DNA from: Coffea arabica
Taxonomy: Eukaryota > Streptophyta > Magnoliopsida > Gentianales > Rubiaceae
Length of the DNA stretch: 64,000 bases
NCBI RefSeq assembly: GCF_036785885.1
Contig: NC_092316.1
Span: 51,965,001-52,029,000, forward strand
Reading direction: 5' to 3'
Shown: positions 11,394-23,760 of the stretch, piece after piece
Numbering within the stretch: position 1 is the stretch's first letter
Layout: each line of letters starts with the position of its first letter
Program-made: the position numbers and the translations under genes
Notes under the pieces: model-generated
The model's input: only the letters and a program-made list of their open reading frames with translations
Database searches by the model: none
Told to the model about the DNA's origin: nothing

Positions 11394-12674
11394 TGGTGCT
11401 CATCCTAATGGCATGTTTTTAAGAGATTTACTGTATTATGTTACAACTGCACAATTATTTGACAGATTAACAATCCTTTTCTTTTGTTTTAGTTTCTTTT
11501 TCTGCAGAATTAACTTTTAAGATTTCCTATGATATCTTTTTACTTGAGTTCATCTTTTAGTAAGATTTACAAGATAAAATTATTCTTTCTTTTTCTTTTT
11601 TTTGGAGGAAAAATATCATTGTTCTTGTCCTGCAGATGATGCAACAAAGACATTGAGACAACTACAGGCAGAGGAGGATGATTAAGAAAGGTTCCAAGTA
11701 AATCTTTGAGCTCTTTCTGGTGGTTCTTCTTTATTATTATTTTTTTTTCAAGTTTTCCTTCTATCTGCAATTTTATTAGCCTGTAAAACCTACAGGAGTG
11801 AATGCTTGTGGTGTCTGATTACTCCTCAGTTCATAAATTTTGGCTAACACAAATGCTACATACAGGGACAGATGAATGATGCTTCTGAAGTGTTGGGTGT
11901 CATATTTGATTGCCTTCATCGATTATTTACCTCAACCATGTGTACTTCTGATGCCGAATCATTAGATAGCAACTGCATGGACTCTTGGGATTGCACAAAT
12001 GGTGCTTGCGTTGCACATTCTCTTTTTGGCATGGACATATTTGAAAGAATGAATTGTTACAATTGTGGTCTGGAGTCCAGACACTTAAAGTACACTTCAT
12101 TCTTCCACAATATCAATGCCAGTGCTCTCCGTACTATGAAGGTATATTATGTTTGAGTCTGGTCAAATATCTAAGTTTGTTACATAAATTATAGTGGATA
12201 CTCTTATCCTCTTAACAAAAAATGTGGTTGTCTGCGGATACCTTTCAGGTTATGTGTCCAGAAAGCTCTTTTGATGAGCTTCTGAACCTTGTTGAGATGA
12301 ATCACCAATTAGCTTGTGATCCTGAAGCTGGTGGCTGTGGAAAGCTTAACTACATCCATCATATTCTGTCGACCCCACCACATGTTTTCACAACAGGTAT
12401 CTATCTGTTTTTATTTTTTTATTTTTTTTCAGTCTTTTGCCTAAATGCAAGAGTGAATTGGATGTCGAAAGAACCACTTTTTTGTTCATTGTCGGTATTG
12501 CAGAAGATCTAAATTACCTCTTTGCCTATGCATCTTTCAGTTTTGGGTTGGCAGAATACCTGTGAACATGTTGATGACATAAAGGCCACATTGACAGCCT
12601 TACCTACAGAGATGGATATCAGTGTCCTTTATCGTGGTCTTGATCCAAAAAATAGGCACTGCTTGGTCTCAGTG

Positions 12675-15472
12675 GTATGCGTCTTTGGATTATGTTTTGG
12701 TGATTATGAGCGAACTTGTATCTGAAAACTGGATTAGTTGTCCTATCATTACTGGTCTCAACTATTGTTATTTTTCTGGAAAAGTTTGATTATTTGCTTA
12801 TTTTTGCGTCCTTTAAACATTTCAGTATAATCAGATAAGAGGTTCCTTAGACTTGCATACAAATATGTGGTACATGCAGATGTGCAAGGCAAAGGTCCAT
12901 TAAATTGTGCTTATTTTTCTCCGTTTCAGGGGATCTTGTACTGGTGAAGAGTCTTGGTTTCCTTGATTTGGAACTAGCATTAGATCTTCTGCTTCCCTTT
13001 TCCCCTGAATCATTGCTTTTTCTTCTTCCTGTACTCTGAAATTTATTTAAAATAAAAAAAGAGACGCAGCTAAGGTAGGTATGCATACATGAGTTCATAT
13101 ATTTCCCACGAAAGTTTTGATGGCTGTTGTTTGATCAGATATCTAAAAGATGTTGAATTCCTTGTGATTCTCTGATTTTTCTAGAGAATTTTTTGTGTTT
13201 CTTCATTTCGTATCAAGTGAGACTTGGTAACAACAATTAAGCTTTATATGACAAGATGAATTTTGCATTTCTGTCTTAGTTGGTAATTTATTTTGAATAA
13301 TTCACTTGGTTGGAGTTATGAAAGAATTCATGAAGAAGCTTATGAACTTTGCGTGATATTTATAGCTATTTGATTGAACAGTTAGTTAGAAGGTTTAAAT
13401 GGTTTAAGCATTCTACTCAAGCTTCACAATAGGTTACTGAATACTGTTCAAATTGATGACATAAGCTGTGTCATGGCTAATAATCATTTGTAACTCTTTT
13501 ACTTTTATGCTGGATGTCAAATGCAACATTGTCAAATCCCTAGAGAAGATAAGAAAAAAATATTAAGAGATTCTGATTGAACAGTTAGAAGGTTTAAATG
13601 ATTTGAGCATTCTACTTGAGCTTCACAAAAGTATGTTTACTAATATTACAGCTTGGTTATTTGTGGGCTAAAAATAGTTAAAACTCTTGAAACATCTGTT
13701 GTGTAGGTAAGTATTTTTTTTTTCCAAGAAATAAGGGAAAATCTATATGCCCTCAAAGCTGCACTTGATACATGATTAAAATAATTGTTCACTTTCTTGA
13801 TTGTGGTTGAAAATTCCAGCCAAAATTCTTAATTGATAATTATAAGGGCAAATTGGACACTTTGCAAATTGTCTGGTGTGTCTCTATCTGTGGCATCCTT
13901 AATTTATCCTTGGCATTCTTTCTAATTTTATCAGTATTTTCTTTATTCTTTTTTAGCTTTCAGATATCTTACCTGATTCCATTTAAGATTATCTGAAGCC
14001 ACCACCAAAACATCTACAGTGACCCCAGAAGTTTATTTTGGTGGTGGTGTTGGTTTTTTTTTTTCTTTTTTTTTGTTTGGTTTTTTTTTTTTGGGGGGTG
14101 GGGGTGGGAAGGGTTCATATTTGTTGAAAAATAGAATCTTAAGACTTCAAGTATGATACATATTTTAATAAAACTTTGGAGTATAATTGTCTGAATAGAA
14201 GTAATGTGAAGAAGGGAAGTTTGTTACAAAACCAAATGTTGCAAGAATATGAATGACATTTATTCTCTGTAAGTTTTAAAAATATTATTGAGGGATTTGA
14301 GAGTTTACTATATTTCCAAATTCACAAGGAGTTGTGAAGATCATCTAAGAATAATAGTATTTTAAATCTGTGATTTCTTTAGTTTAAATTACTGAACGGA
14401 GAGCGCAAACTTGCTTGAATAATTTTGCATTAACTATACTTCTAGTGAATGTCATTAGCCCTAAGGATCAGTTGGCTCCTGGGATTAAAGGGTTGCACTA
14501 CCATCTGGTCCTATCCCAATTTTTGAGTTTTGGACCATTGATGCTTAATTCCTCTGAACATTTATCCCTTGGATAAATAAATAATTTCTTGCTTGATTCC
14601 AGTTTAATTGTCTTTGATAACAAGACCACTATTTGTGGCCAATGACATATCAAGATCATAAGAGAACCAAAAGAAGTTACACATGGATGATGTGCTCATA
14701 TATGTTGCTTGATATCAATTATCTGGCAGATTTTACTTTGAAAAGCAAACCATAGGAAAGTTACTTTAAGGAGGATTAGACATGCCATTATTAATTCCCT
14801 AATAACCATTCTTACCTAGTATGAGCTATATTTATGCACTCCATGAATATTTTATCATTTTGGTAAAGGCTCTTTTTTTTTCGGATGGGGTTCGGGCGTT
14901 TTTTTTTTGTGTTGTTTTTTTGTTTGGGGGGGGGGGGGGGAACTGTGATATGTTTAGTTGCTCTGATTCAAGCCATCATTTTTTTTTACTCCACTTGTTT
15001 GACATTAGATATGTGTGTCCAATTTACTTTGTTGATCAACTTTAGCTTAGCATCCGTCACTTCAAAGGCTTTCACCATCAACACCCCCACCCCCACCCCC
15101 CTCCCCCCCCCAAAAAAACACCGTGCGGGGGATGTTTCCCTTTCACACACACACTCAGGCACACAGCCAAGGCAAATATGTCAACAGAGAAACCTTCCCT
15201 TTAAATGCTGTTCTCTCTCTCTCTCTCACACACATGCACACACACTGACACACGCCCCTCTTCTGAAAAATATGTTGCTTAAAATTCCTGATCTTTTCAG
15301 CACCATGGACAAGATACAATGAACAACTTCTAATGCATTTAAATGCTATTCGATAGCTTGTGAAGTGGTTATTTTAGTTGTATTGGTGATGAACGTGACT
15401 GGACCCTCATCTTTGAAAAAGAATGGTTGAAAATTTTTTTTTCTAATGGTCTTTTCTCAATTTCTTTTCTAG
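12675..15472. other. 2.8-kb intron of the pseudogene, homopolymer-rich, no gene inside
   Basis: Contains two poly-T/poly-G blocks (about 14050-14110 and 14872-14941), a C-rich/CA stretch (15080-15250) and an imperfect direct repeat (about 13374-13432 and 13578-13632, GAACAGTTAG…AAGGTTTAAATG…GAGCATTCTAC). The Pro/His-rich and Gly-rich frames across it are artefacts of these simple repeats. Confidence 0.6.
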
Positions 15473-15727
15473 GTTTGCTATTACGGGCAGCATTATCACT
15501 GTTTTGCGTACAGTCAGGATCATGAACGGTGGCTTATGTATGACGACAAAACCGTGAAGGTAAATCTCATTTGTCTTGCTTTTATACCTTCTATACCTTT
15601 GTTTCAAGAAACAAGTAAACATCTGAGGTTTGAAATATAGGTAATCGGTGGCTGGGAGGATGTTCTTACCATGTGTGAGAGAGGGCATTTGCAACCTCAA
15701 GTCCTCCTTTTTGAAGCCGTGAATTAG

Positions 15728-16062
15728 TGTGATGGGAGTTCATCGCATAAATTATATATTTACCATGGGCTACAAGTCGCTCGTCAAACGCATCCATGAA
15801 TTGATATACTTGCCGTGTACAGCTAGCTCTTCAAGATACACACTTCCTTTAATATAATAGGGGAAGTTGGAAATGTCACGAGTCCAGAATTGTAAAATAC
15901 GAGTAAAAGGAGATTTTGTTGTGTATTTCAGGAGGAGAGCAGGAGACATTGGCCTGCAGCAAAGTTTTGAAAGAAGTTTTGTCTGAAGATTAGCGAGTAA
16001 ATTGAACCGAGAGAGTAGACTTTGGTGCTAACTAGCCTGTTGAACTGAGCCTTTGTTGGTGT
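15728..16062 (+). other. 3' untranslated / flank of the pseudogene
   Basis: Non-coding sequence after the TAG at 15725-15727, running into the duplicated segment at 16063. In the first copy the corresponding sequence would lie just left of the window. Confidence 0.5.
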
Positions 16063-16578
16063 TGAAATTAACCAGGCATCTCACAAAACGAGGCATTTCG
16101 GCTGTAAAAATAGGATTAAGTTGTGACAGTTGAGGGCCAGTAAATAGTTGCCTGCCTGGCCCTAAATTAAATAGTTGGGGCATGTGAAATGGCAGCCTCT
16201 TAAGTGGCACTTGGCAACTAGCACCTTTTGTTAGCGGATGGATCCTTGCTACAGATGTATACAGGAAAGTTTAGTTTATTAGTTTCATATATTATAGCTC
16301 ATTGTTTTCCAGTACGATGAGGAAGTTGTGTACAGATGAGATGTTTTACCCTTTAGGGCTTACCTACCACCTCAGCCCCCCATAGTAAGTCTGCATTTTG
16401 CAATGCTTAAAATTTTGCAGAAAAGTTTTGGGTAGCGTATTGTGATGAGGGACTCTGTAATAGGGTGGATGATGATGATGATGATGATGGTGGTGGTGTT
16501 ACAATTGATAAAAGCGAGATCATGTGCCCTTCTAATACTGATCTATTTTTCCCTAATTTGCTTTAGCTTCTTTCACCC
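16063..16578. repeat. Second copy of the ~0.5-kb duplicated segment
   Basis: Matches 1-512 at offset 16062 with few differences (for example GGGTTA against GGGCTTA near 16358, a small TGCAACACC/TGCAATGCT change, and one extra ATG unit). It follows the stop of the pseudogene and marks the right-hand breakpoint of the duplication at about 16578. Confidence 0.9.
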
Positions 16579-16746
16579 TCGAAAAAGAACAGAAACCGAA
16601 CCAACGCACTCTGCTCAGATTCTGCACATAAGACTTTGCGTGCACATTTCCACGTTGTATGTCAACCCAATGACCCGTTGAATATATGGACACGTAAAAG
16701 ATTTCAAAGTACGTGATTGCTGGCATGTCGACGATGAGATTCACAA

Positions 16747-17482
16747 GAGCACCCACAATGCTATTACACTTTGTGGAGTTCTTCTCTTTTATTATACTTT
16801 CACTCACAATGGATTACACTCCACAAGGTGTAATAGCATGGGTCCACAATTAATCAAAAATTTATTTTAATAATGCATAACTCATATTCCATAAATAAAT
16901 AAAGTAATTTTTAAAACTAATTTTGTTATTTTTAAAAAATAAAGTACTAACTTTCGTTAAATTTTGTACATTTTGAATTTTTTTATTTTCTAAAAATGAT
17001 ATTATTAATTTTTAAGTTTGAATAATATATCTTTTTCTATGTTTCAAAAATAATATATTGTTATTTTTTTAAAAATAATTATGTAGGAAATTAAACAAAT
17101 ATTTGATACTTCAAATGCGAAGATATCATAATAATCCATACTTAATTAATAATTCGGAATGTAATTAGTTGAACTCCATAACATAATATTACATAAGTTA
17201 AATCAAATAAAATACAAATAATAGAGTAGAATATTGGGATATGTTTTAGCAAAAAGTGTTGTGTGTTTATATAGAATTCTAAAAATAGTGCCGTTGGATA
17301 TAACCGTTGGAAATGTTAAATATGCTTTGTGCTGGAATTTTACTGTTGCCATAGGGCCCACCTTCAATGGATTACACGCATCATGGACATGATGCGTGTA
17401 ATCTCCATGACACAGCTCCAATGGGGAGCCGTGTCATGGAGCGGTGTAATGGCTCCCCATTACACTCGCGTTGTGGCTGCCC
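16747..17482. mobile_element. PIF/Harbinger-like MITE with strong internal hairpins
   Basis: The left end GAGCACCCACAATG and the inverted right end GGGCAGCCACAACG agree at 11 of 14 positions, in the style of Harbinger MITEs. The flanking trinucleotides are CAA and TAA, compatible with a mutated TWA duplication. Inside are a foldback at 16751-16842 (ATGCTATTACAC… against …GTGTAATAGCAT), a perfect 15-bp-arm hairpin (17371-17402) and a 17-bp-arm hairpin with one mismatch (17403-17441). The middle is AT-rich and non-coding. Confidence 0.5.
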
Positions 17483-18359
17483 TAATCTACAAAGGTTATT
17501 ATAACCATGTCTATAAGCAGACTAAGAAATAAATAAATTAACAATAATGGTTCTCTTTTTCCAATATTCGTTCCGTTCACCTTATTTTATTATTTTTATA
17601 AAATATATAAATCATTATTTAGAATTCTAACTTTATATGTTCTCCGCACGTGTAGCATGGTATAAATGCATGAATAAATAATTTAAAATTTGCTGCTTCA
17701 AAAGGAGATTTTAAAATTACTATTCTAAATTGTAATCTTAAAAGTTAAAATCACTATGTCAAGTAGCATCTTATCATAAGAATGTCGAAATATAGTATTT
17801 GTCCTATTACTTGAGTGTTTCTGACTACGTTTTGTGCTTAAATAGAAGATGAAAATTGCCAAAAAAAGAAGGGGGGTGGTAATTTAGAGGTATAATAAAT
17901 TTGATTTTAACCCCTAAAAAACTCAAGAATATATTTTCACAACTAACAATTTGAGGCTTCAATTAATCAATTGTGAGCTGTTACAATTTGTAATAGGGAA
18001 ACATCAGCATGGCTTGCATAGTCACGTAATATTTCTGTGAGTGATAGTTGAACAAATTGAGAGCACCTCACGGAATGTAGGTTTTTTTTAAAAAAATATT
18101 ATCTGAGTTGCATCATAAATAAAAATGCCAACCAATTTTTTATATTCTCAACTATTTTTTTTTATCTCATATACATTATATTAAAAAAAAAATCCTACAG
18201 TGTTATTCTGAATAATTTGTCCAAATGATCTCTTATCCAAATACACTAATGTATATCCACAAGCACCAATTAGACAAATCAAACTCAAAATACATCATTT
18301 ACCATAATTAATGAGTGTGATAAACGAATTACAAGTAACTCAACCCAAGTTACCAAATT
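17483..18359. other. AT-rich spacer, no gene seen
   Basis: No open frame of interest, no splice-bounded exon and no bounded element seen. Confidence 0.55.
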
Positions 18360-18506
18360 GGCCTTGTTTGGATTGCTCCTTTCCGTCGAAAAATATTGTC
18401 GTTTTCCGTGATCACATTTCCCTATCACCTTTTTCCCTCACATATATCAAATCGCTACAGTAATTTTTCCATGAAAAATGACGGAAAATGCAATCCAAAC
18501 ACAACC
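18360..18506. mobile_element. Short MITE, 147 bp
   Basis: Begins GGCCTTGTTTGGATTGC and ends with the near inverse GCAATCCAAACACAACC; the interior contains the ATCGCTACAGTAATTTTT word common in such elements. The termini are the GGCCTTGTTTGG type widespread in plant genomes. The target duplication is not clear, so the superfamily is left open. Confidence 0.6.
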
Positions 18507-18628
18507 GATTCCATCCCATATTTAGTTTCCAAATTGACACTTTCCAACCGACCCGTTCGAATTTACCGTTGGAACTCGGGTCACACTAGCGAGCCAAAAT
18601 TAGCCGTTTGCCAGCAATCAGTGGACAC

Positions 18629-18860
18629 TATATATATGCTCGCATCTGTATTCTTGCTTTCCAAAAATTCAAGAGAGAGAGAGCGGGAAAGGAGAGAGAG
18701 AGGGGTAGGGGGAGGGGAAGGGGAAGGGGAAAATCAGAAAATTGGGAACGCATTTGTTTCTTGGGAAAAAGTTGCTTGTTTTTGTGGCTTGATTCTGTCC
18801 AGAGTTGGCTGTTTTCTGCAGCTGTGAAGAAAGCTTTCTGAGGAGAAACGATTTCAGGAA
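18629..18860 (+). promoter_or_regulatory. Possible promoter and leader of an unrecognised transcript
   Basis: TATATATA near 18630 is followed about 35 bases later by a GA-rich microsatellite leader (18668-18740) and a non-repetitive, moderately GC-rich stretch, an arrangement common in plant 5' untranslated regions. No convincing start codon or downstream coding exon was found over the next 19 kb, so this may be an orphan promoter or a non-coding transcript start. Confidence 0.3.
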
Positions 18861-19247
18861 AATATTATTTCTCTTCTCCTTTCTATTTTTTGTTTCCTTT
18901 CCCTGGAGATGAGATTCTTCAAATCCCGTGCTTTCTTGCTATGCATATTTGCTTTCAATATCCATTATTTGCTTTCAATTTTGACCTAATGGCAAAATTT
19001 CAGCGACTTTGTCCGATTCATGTCTTTGCTTCCAGTGGGTTTAGACCTAGTTATATTGAATTTTGCTTCCAATTTAGTACCAATGGTGTAGATTCCCTTT
19101 TTTTAAAAAAAAAAAAATTGTTTGAACACTCATAATTATTGTGTCTACTTTTGACATGTTAGAAACTGAAGGTCTTAGAGTGTTGATGCATATTGAAATT
19201 TTAAAAAAAAAAAAGAGAAATAAGACGAAATTAGTTAGCAGTTGTTT
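18861..19247. other. Non-coding spacer containing a diverged repeat copy
   Basis: No gene. About 19120-19247 (GAACACTCATAATTATTGTG … GAAACTGAAGGTCTTAGAGTG … GAAATTAGTTAGCAG) recurs with divergence at about 20310-20490. Confidence 0.55.
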
Positions 19248-20276
19248 CAAGCACTTTTGTACCCCTACAAAGATTTCATATCCATATCAGTAGGCCAAGA
19301 ATTCACAAAGCGGTATACGAGGGCTGTGAGTTGACCTATGAAGTCCCTTTAATCCTCGAAACATGTATGAATGAATTCCAGAGATTAAAACAACATCAAA
19401 CTCAAATTTGCATTCTTGATTCTTCGAATTTAAATTTTGGCTCTATTGAAAGCCCTTCAGTTTATTACTATCCGGTGCACCTTCTTAAGTGCAAAAGGAA
19501 CCAATTGTGCATGTCTATCTCCTTTTTTCTGAAAATTGAAATCTAGTGATTTTTTAGGCCCACACTACTGTAGGCATCACCCACTTAATTCCAGTAATTT
19601 CATTAGTCTATATCAACCTTCTGCGGCCATCTCCCAATTAGATTTCAAATTGTCTAGTGTGATTTTGTGTTGTCTTCGTTGGGTTTCAGCCTTTAATGTT
19701 ATGTGGCATAATTCAAAAACATAAGCTGATCTCATGGACTTATTGTTCACTTTGTTTCATATTTCAGTGTCAAAATGACTAAAATCAATACAAGTATTAA
19801 TCAAAGAATTTAAAGCAGGCTGCATGTAATTTTTTACTAACCATTTTGGACTCAGATAGTGTAGTTGTTTGACTCAAAGCACCTTGTGGTTTAAATGACG
19901 TGCCGTTTGCCCTATATGGCTTATTTCATCGACTCATATACCTTTCTATTCGATAGGGAATGGGTTTTTTTTTTGTAAGCCGAAAAGGGATAGATGGTAC
20001 CATATGGAGTTTTTGAGTCTTTCAAGTACACTATCAGTGCCCAGAATTCTTTAGTGAATAATTTCTTTGTTGCCTGCATTAAAATCTTTGGCTCATACTT
20101 TTAATGATTTTAGACATGTTGAGACTGAAATATCAAACGTAACTGCACGATCAGTACTTGTGTTAGTTTCTATTTTTGAACTATGCTGCTTATCAGTAGA
20201 GATTGAAACCCCATAGAGAGAATAATGAATCAGACTAGAAAATTTTAGTTCTGATTGCGAAATGGCTGTTGATTGC
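19248..20276. repeat. 1-kb direct repeat, copy 1
   Basis: From CAAGCACTTTTGTACCCCTA onward this block matches 22732-23760 at a constant offset of 3484, with scattered substitutions. It contains no recognisable gene; a 62-codon frame shared by both copies lacks an ATG and differs mostly by amino-acid-changing substitutions. Confidence 0.88.
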
Positions 20277-22731
20277 TGTTTTTTTTTTTTTTTTTGCAAA
20301 TTTGTTTGAAGACTCATAATTGTTGTGGGTACGTTTTACATTGTATGTTAGAAACTGAAGGTCTTAGAGTGTTTTGTCTACCTCTCTGTTTTGGTTCTGG
20401 TTTAAGCAATATTACCATAATCTTTTATGCTGATGGAATTTGAAATTTAAAAAAAGGGAAAATAAAATGAAATTAGTTAGCAGCTGTTTCTCCATGGTTG
20501 TTTTATGCTTGAAGGGTAGTCATATGGAGTTCTGTATGGTGGCTCTTTATTCTCTCATTTGGGTTTTGTTATCTCATGGTAAACGGCATAATGCAGAAAC
20601 ATAAATTTAGCTCGTAGACTGCTTGTTAATGTATTTTTTTCAGTTTTTATAATATCAAGACAATTAAAAAAAGCCAGTGAAATATGAATTAAGGAATATA
20701 GTGTTGGCAACTAGTAAGAGATTGACTAGATTTTATGGCCGCAGATAGTGGAGGTGCTCGAATCACAAAGCTCCGATGGTTTAAATACTGTACCATCTGC
20801 CCTTCATGGCTTGTTTTATCTACTCGTAAATCTATCCATTTGGTGGGTTAATAGGTACTTTTTTTCGTAAGCTGCAAAGGGGTAGAAGGTATATTTTTAA
20901 ACCAAACGGAGCTTTTGAGTCCCGCAACTAGACTATCCAGGGCTGAAAAGTTAACTTAATACTTATTGCTTAGTTTTAACACTTTGATTAGTTTTACTAA
21001 CGCTAATCATTTTTAGTTTGAAGTATGGAGAACTTTAGATTTTCTGTTGCATGGTCTGTTCTCATTGTTGAATTGTACAATTTGTCTTTTCTTGCTTTAT
21101 TTTTGCATCAGCTGTCTTTTGTTCTGCTTAGTACACTTGTGAAAGACATGTAGCTTGATTACAATAGTGCTGCCCAGGCATGTTCTGTAGTAATTTGTCT
21201 TGTGAATGGTGGTGGTATTCCTTTGTCATATTGCATTTGATATTTAACTGATCTTGGTGATTATATGGGGATTCTAGAAAAAAAAAAAGAAAGAGATTTG
21301 TTTGAGTAGCTAAAAACTTATAATGGATTGCTAATAATTTCTTTAGTTGTTAACTGGCAACAAAACTGTTGCTGCTTTCATTTAGGCTTTGAACTTTTGC
21401 TTGTGACAATACACATGAGCCACTTTTGGTTTCACTGTATATCATCTGCCCAATTGTTGGGTAAAAAGTATACTTTTGGTTTCGCTTTTGGTTTTACCCA
21501 ATTGTTGGGTAAAAAGTATATGTTTGCCAGTCAACAGTATCTCTACTTGTTTCTAGCTTCCCTCTTTTGTCAATGAGGAATTCCTGAATGAAATCCTACT
21601 GCCATTCTTAAATGAATAGGCCTCTCTTTTCCCTCCAGGTTTCCTTTCAGATGACTCAACAGATTCTAGCTTTGTTGCTGATTTCTCCATTTGCTCCTAC
21701 TTTTTCCTTGCAGGAAATTACTTTAACAGACTTGTTTCCTTCCCTTTTCCTTTTCTTTTATCTTTTTCTTTTGGAATCCTTGGTTTCTTCACTGTTATAC
21801 TTTCAATTCCGTTCATCTGATGCCCATTTGTTCTTCATACTTAAATAAGAGTCAATCTGGGTATACCCTCTTGCTGAAAAGTGTAATTTCATAGTATAGT
21901 TGTATATGCATGGTTGTCTTCTACTTCAAGGTAGGAGTTGGGTTTCTTATGGTTTTGTTTTTTGTCCTGCTTTTCCTTCTTGTATTTGATTGTCCATGCT
22001 CAATAAATACATGTTAGAAATTGAAATAGAAAGATATACTCCTCGGAGGACCTGATTTTTGAACTCTTCTTGTAGGTTTAGAATTTATTTTACCCATTTT
22101 GCTAAATATCCATATATCTTTCTGGTTATTGTGAAATCATTTAAAGAAGAAGAAAAAAAAAGAAACTTCCAGACCTCTTAATATGGACATAGGTGATTTA
22201 TTATTCATTAACTGGCAAATAGGATGAACAGTTATTACTGTTAAGTTCTGCAATTTCGACCTGCACGATCTGTTCTCTCCTATAGGAGTCCTTATTTCTT
22301 AGAATTCCTTTACAACTCAAATTCAGAAGATACATTGGAGGCAAAAAAGTATCATGATATAACTGATGCTTTGATATGACTTAGCAATTCTCTATGCTGT
22401 TCATTTGGACTATTGGACATTGTTGTGCTTTCTTTGACATAGCTTCTAAAAGTCATATGTCAGGGAAGAACTTTCAGCTTCCTGACAGCCCAGAGTGATG
22501 GGCCTTTCTATCCATCATGACTTGTCTTCTACTCTGATTTTCCTCTTCAATTTTCTTCAAAATTTTTCATGGACTAATTACTCTTCCCAAGACCCTGTCT
22601 TTTGGTTTAATGTCTTAGGTAAAGCCCCCCCCCTATTTAGTAGGAGATATCCCATTTTCCCATTTATGGCTTATCTTCTTGTAAACCTTTGAGTATTTCC
22701 TAGAGACATAATGGAATAGAATAGCATATCA
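20277..22731. other. Non-coding spacer between the 1-kb repeats, with diverged extra copies
   Basis: About 20310-20490 resembles 19120-19247, and about 20750-20950 is a weak third relative of the 1-kb repeat (GGTTTAAATACTG…CTTCATGGCTTGTTTTATCTACTC … GAGCTTTTGAGTC). A short local duplication of CCCAATTGTTGGGTAAAAAGTATA occurs near 21449 and 21497. No gene is seen. Confidence 0.55.
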
Positions 22732-23760
22732 CAAGCACTTTTGTACCCCTACAAAGATTTCATATCCATATCAGTAGGCCAAAAATTCACAAAGTGGTAT
22801 ACAAAGGCTGTGAGTTGGCCTATGAAGTCCCTCCAATCCTCTAAACACGTATGAATGAACTCCTGAGCTTAAAACAGCATCAACTTGAAATTTGCATTCT
22901 TGATTCTTTGAATTTAAATTTTGGCTCTATCAAAAGCCCTTCAATTTATTACTATCCGTTGCACCTTCTTAAGTGCAAGAGGAGCCAATTGTGCATTCCT
23001 ATCTCCTTTTTTCTGAAAATTGAAATCTAGTGATTTTTTTGGCGCACACTACTATAGGCATCACCCACTTAATTCCAGTAATTTCATTAGTCTATATCAA
23101 CAATCTGCAGCCATCTCCCAATTAGATTTCAAATTGTCTAATGTTATTTTTTGTTGTCTTTGCTGGGTTTCAGCCTTTAATGTTATGTGGCATAATTCAA
23201 AAACATAAACTGATCTCATGGACTGATTGTTGCACTTTGTTTCATATTTCAGTGTCAAAATGACTAAAATCAATACAAGTATTAATCAAAGAATTTAAAG
23301 CAGGCTGCATGTAATTTTTTACTAACCATTTTGGACTCAGATAGTGTAGTTGCTTGACTCAAAGCACCTTGTGGTTTAAATGACGTGCCGTTTGCCCTAT
23401 ATGGCTTATTTCATCTACTCATATACCCTTCTATTAGATAGGGAATGGGTTCTTTTTTTGTAAGCCGAAAAGGGATAGATGGTACCATATGGAGTTTTTG
23501 AGTCTTTCAAATATACTATCAGCGGCTAGAATTCTTTAGTGAATAATTTCTTTGTTGCCTACGTTAAAATCTTTGGCTAATAAATTTAATGATTTTAGAC
23601 ATTTTGAGACTGAAATATGAAAGCTAACTGCCCAATTAGTACTTGTGTCAGTTTATATTTTTAAACTATGTTGCTTATCAGTAGAAATTGAAACCCCACA
23701 GAGAGAATAATGAATCACAATAGAAAATTTTAGTTTTAATTTAGAAATGGCTGTAGATTA
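22732..23760. repeat. 1-kb direct repeat, copy 2
   Basis: Second copy of the block at 19248-20276. By eye the copies are about 93 % identical, so the duplication is older than that of the 0.5-kb segments at 1 and 16063. Confidence 0.88.

Larger units (their letters stand above)
9023..15727 (+). pseudogene. Truncated ubiquitin carboxyl-terminal hydrolase-related gene (C-terminal part only)
   Basis: Spliced segments match the C-terminal part of the plant DUF627/DUF629/UCH family (Arabidopsis At3g47890 type, about 1600 residues). Exons: 9023-9151 (KIDARIMRVIAAMQQLEAKL), 9262-9453 (AHLEDLAEKDATEKSDAARE), 9557-9609, 9700-10018 (Glu/Arg coiled coil), 10180-10255, 10352-10507, 11636-11696, about 11866-12141 (MNDASEVLGVIFDCLHR, CYNCGLESRHLKYTSFF), 12249-12396 (CDPEAGGCGK zinc-ligand pair), 12541-12674, 15473-15559 (GQHYHCFAYSQDHERW, the catalytic-His box) and 15641-15727. 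Three lesions: the N-terminal half is absent upstream of 9023; codon 11683-11685 is TAA where the family has Glu (EEDD-stop-ERFQ); and the exon with the catalytic Cys box, expected between 11697 and 11865, is gone. The last intron but one is 2.8 kb and full of homopolymers. No active enzyme is possible. Confidence 0.88.

Noticed and set aside
14885..15322. 145-codon Gly/Phe then Pro/His-rich frame
   Set aside because: Crosses poly-T, poly-G, poly-C and CA repeats in an intron of the pseudogene.
18396..18841. Frames with RERERE / GRGRGR runs
   Set aside because: Produced by the GA/GGGGAA microsatellite; more likely untranslated leader.
19536..23208. A 62-codon frame kept in both copies of the 1-kb repeat (19536-19724 and 23020-23208)
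   Set aside because: No ATG start in either copy (it opens at TTG) and most differences change the amino acid, so there is no sign of selection on a protein.
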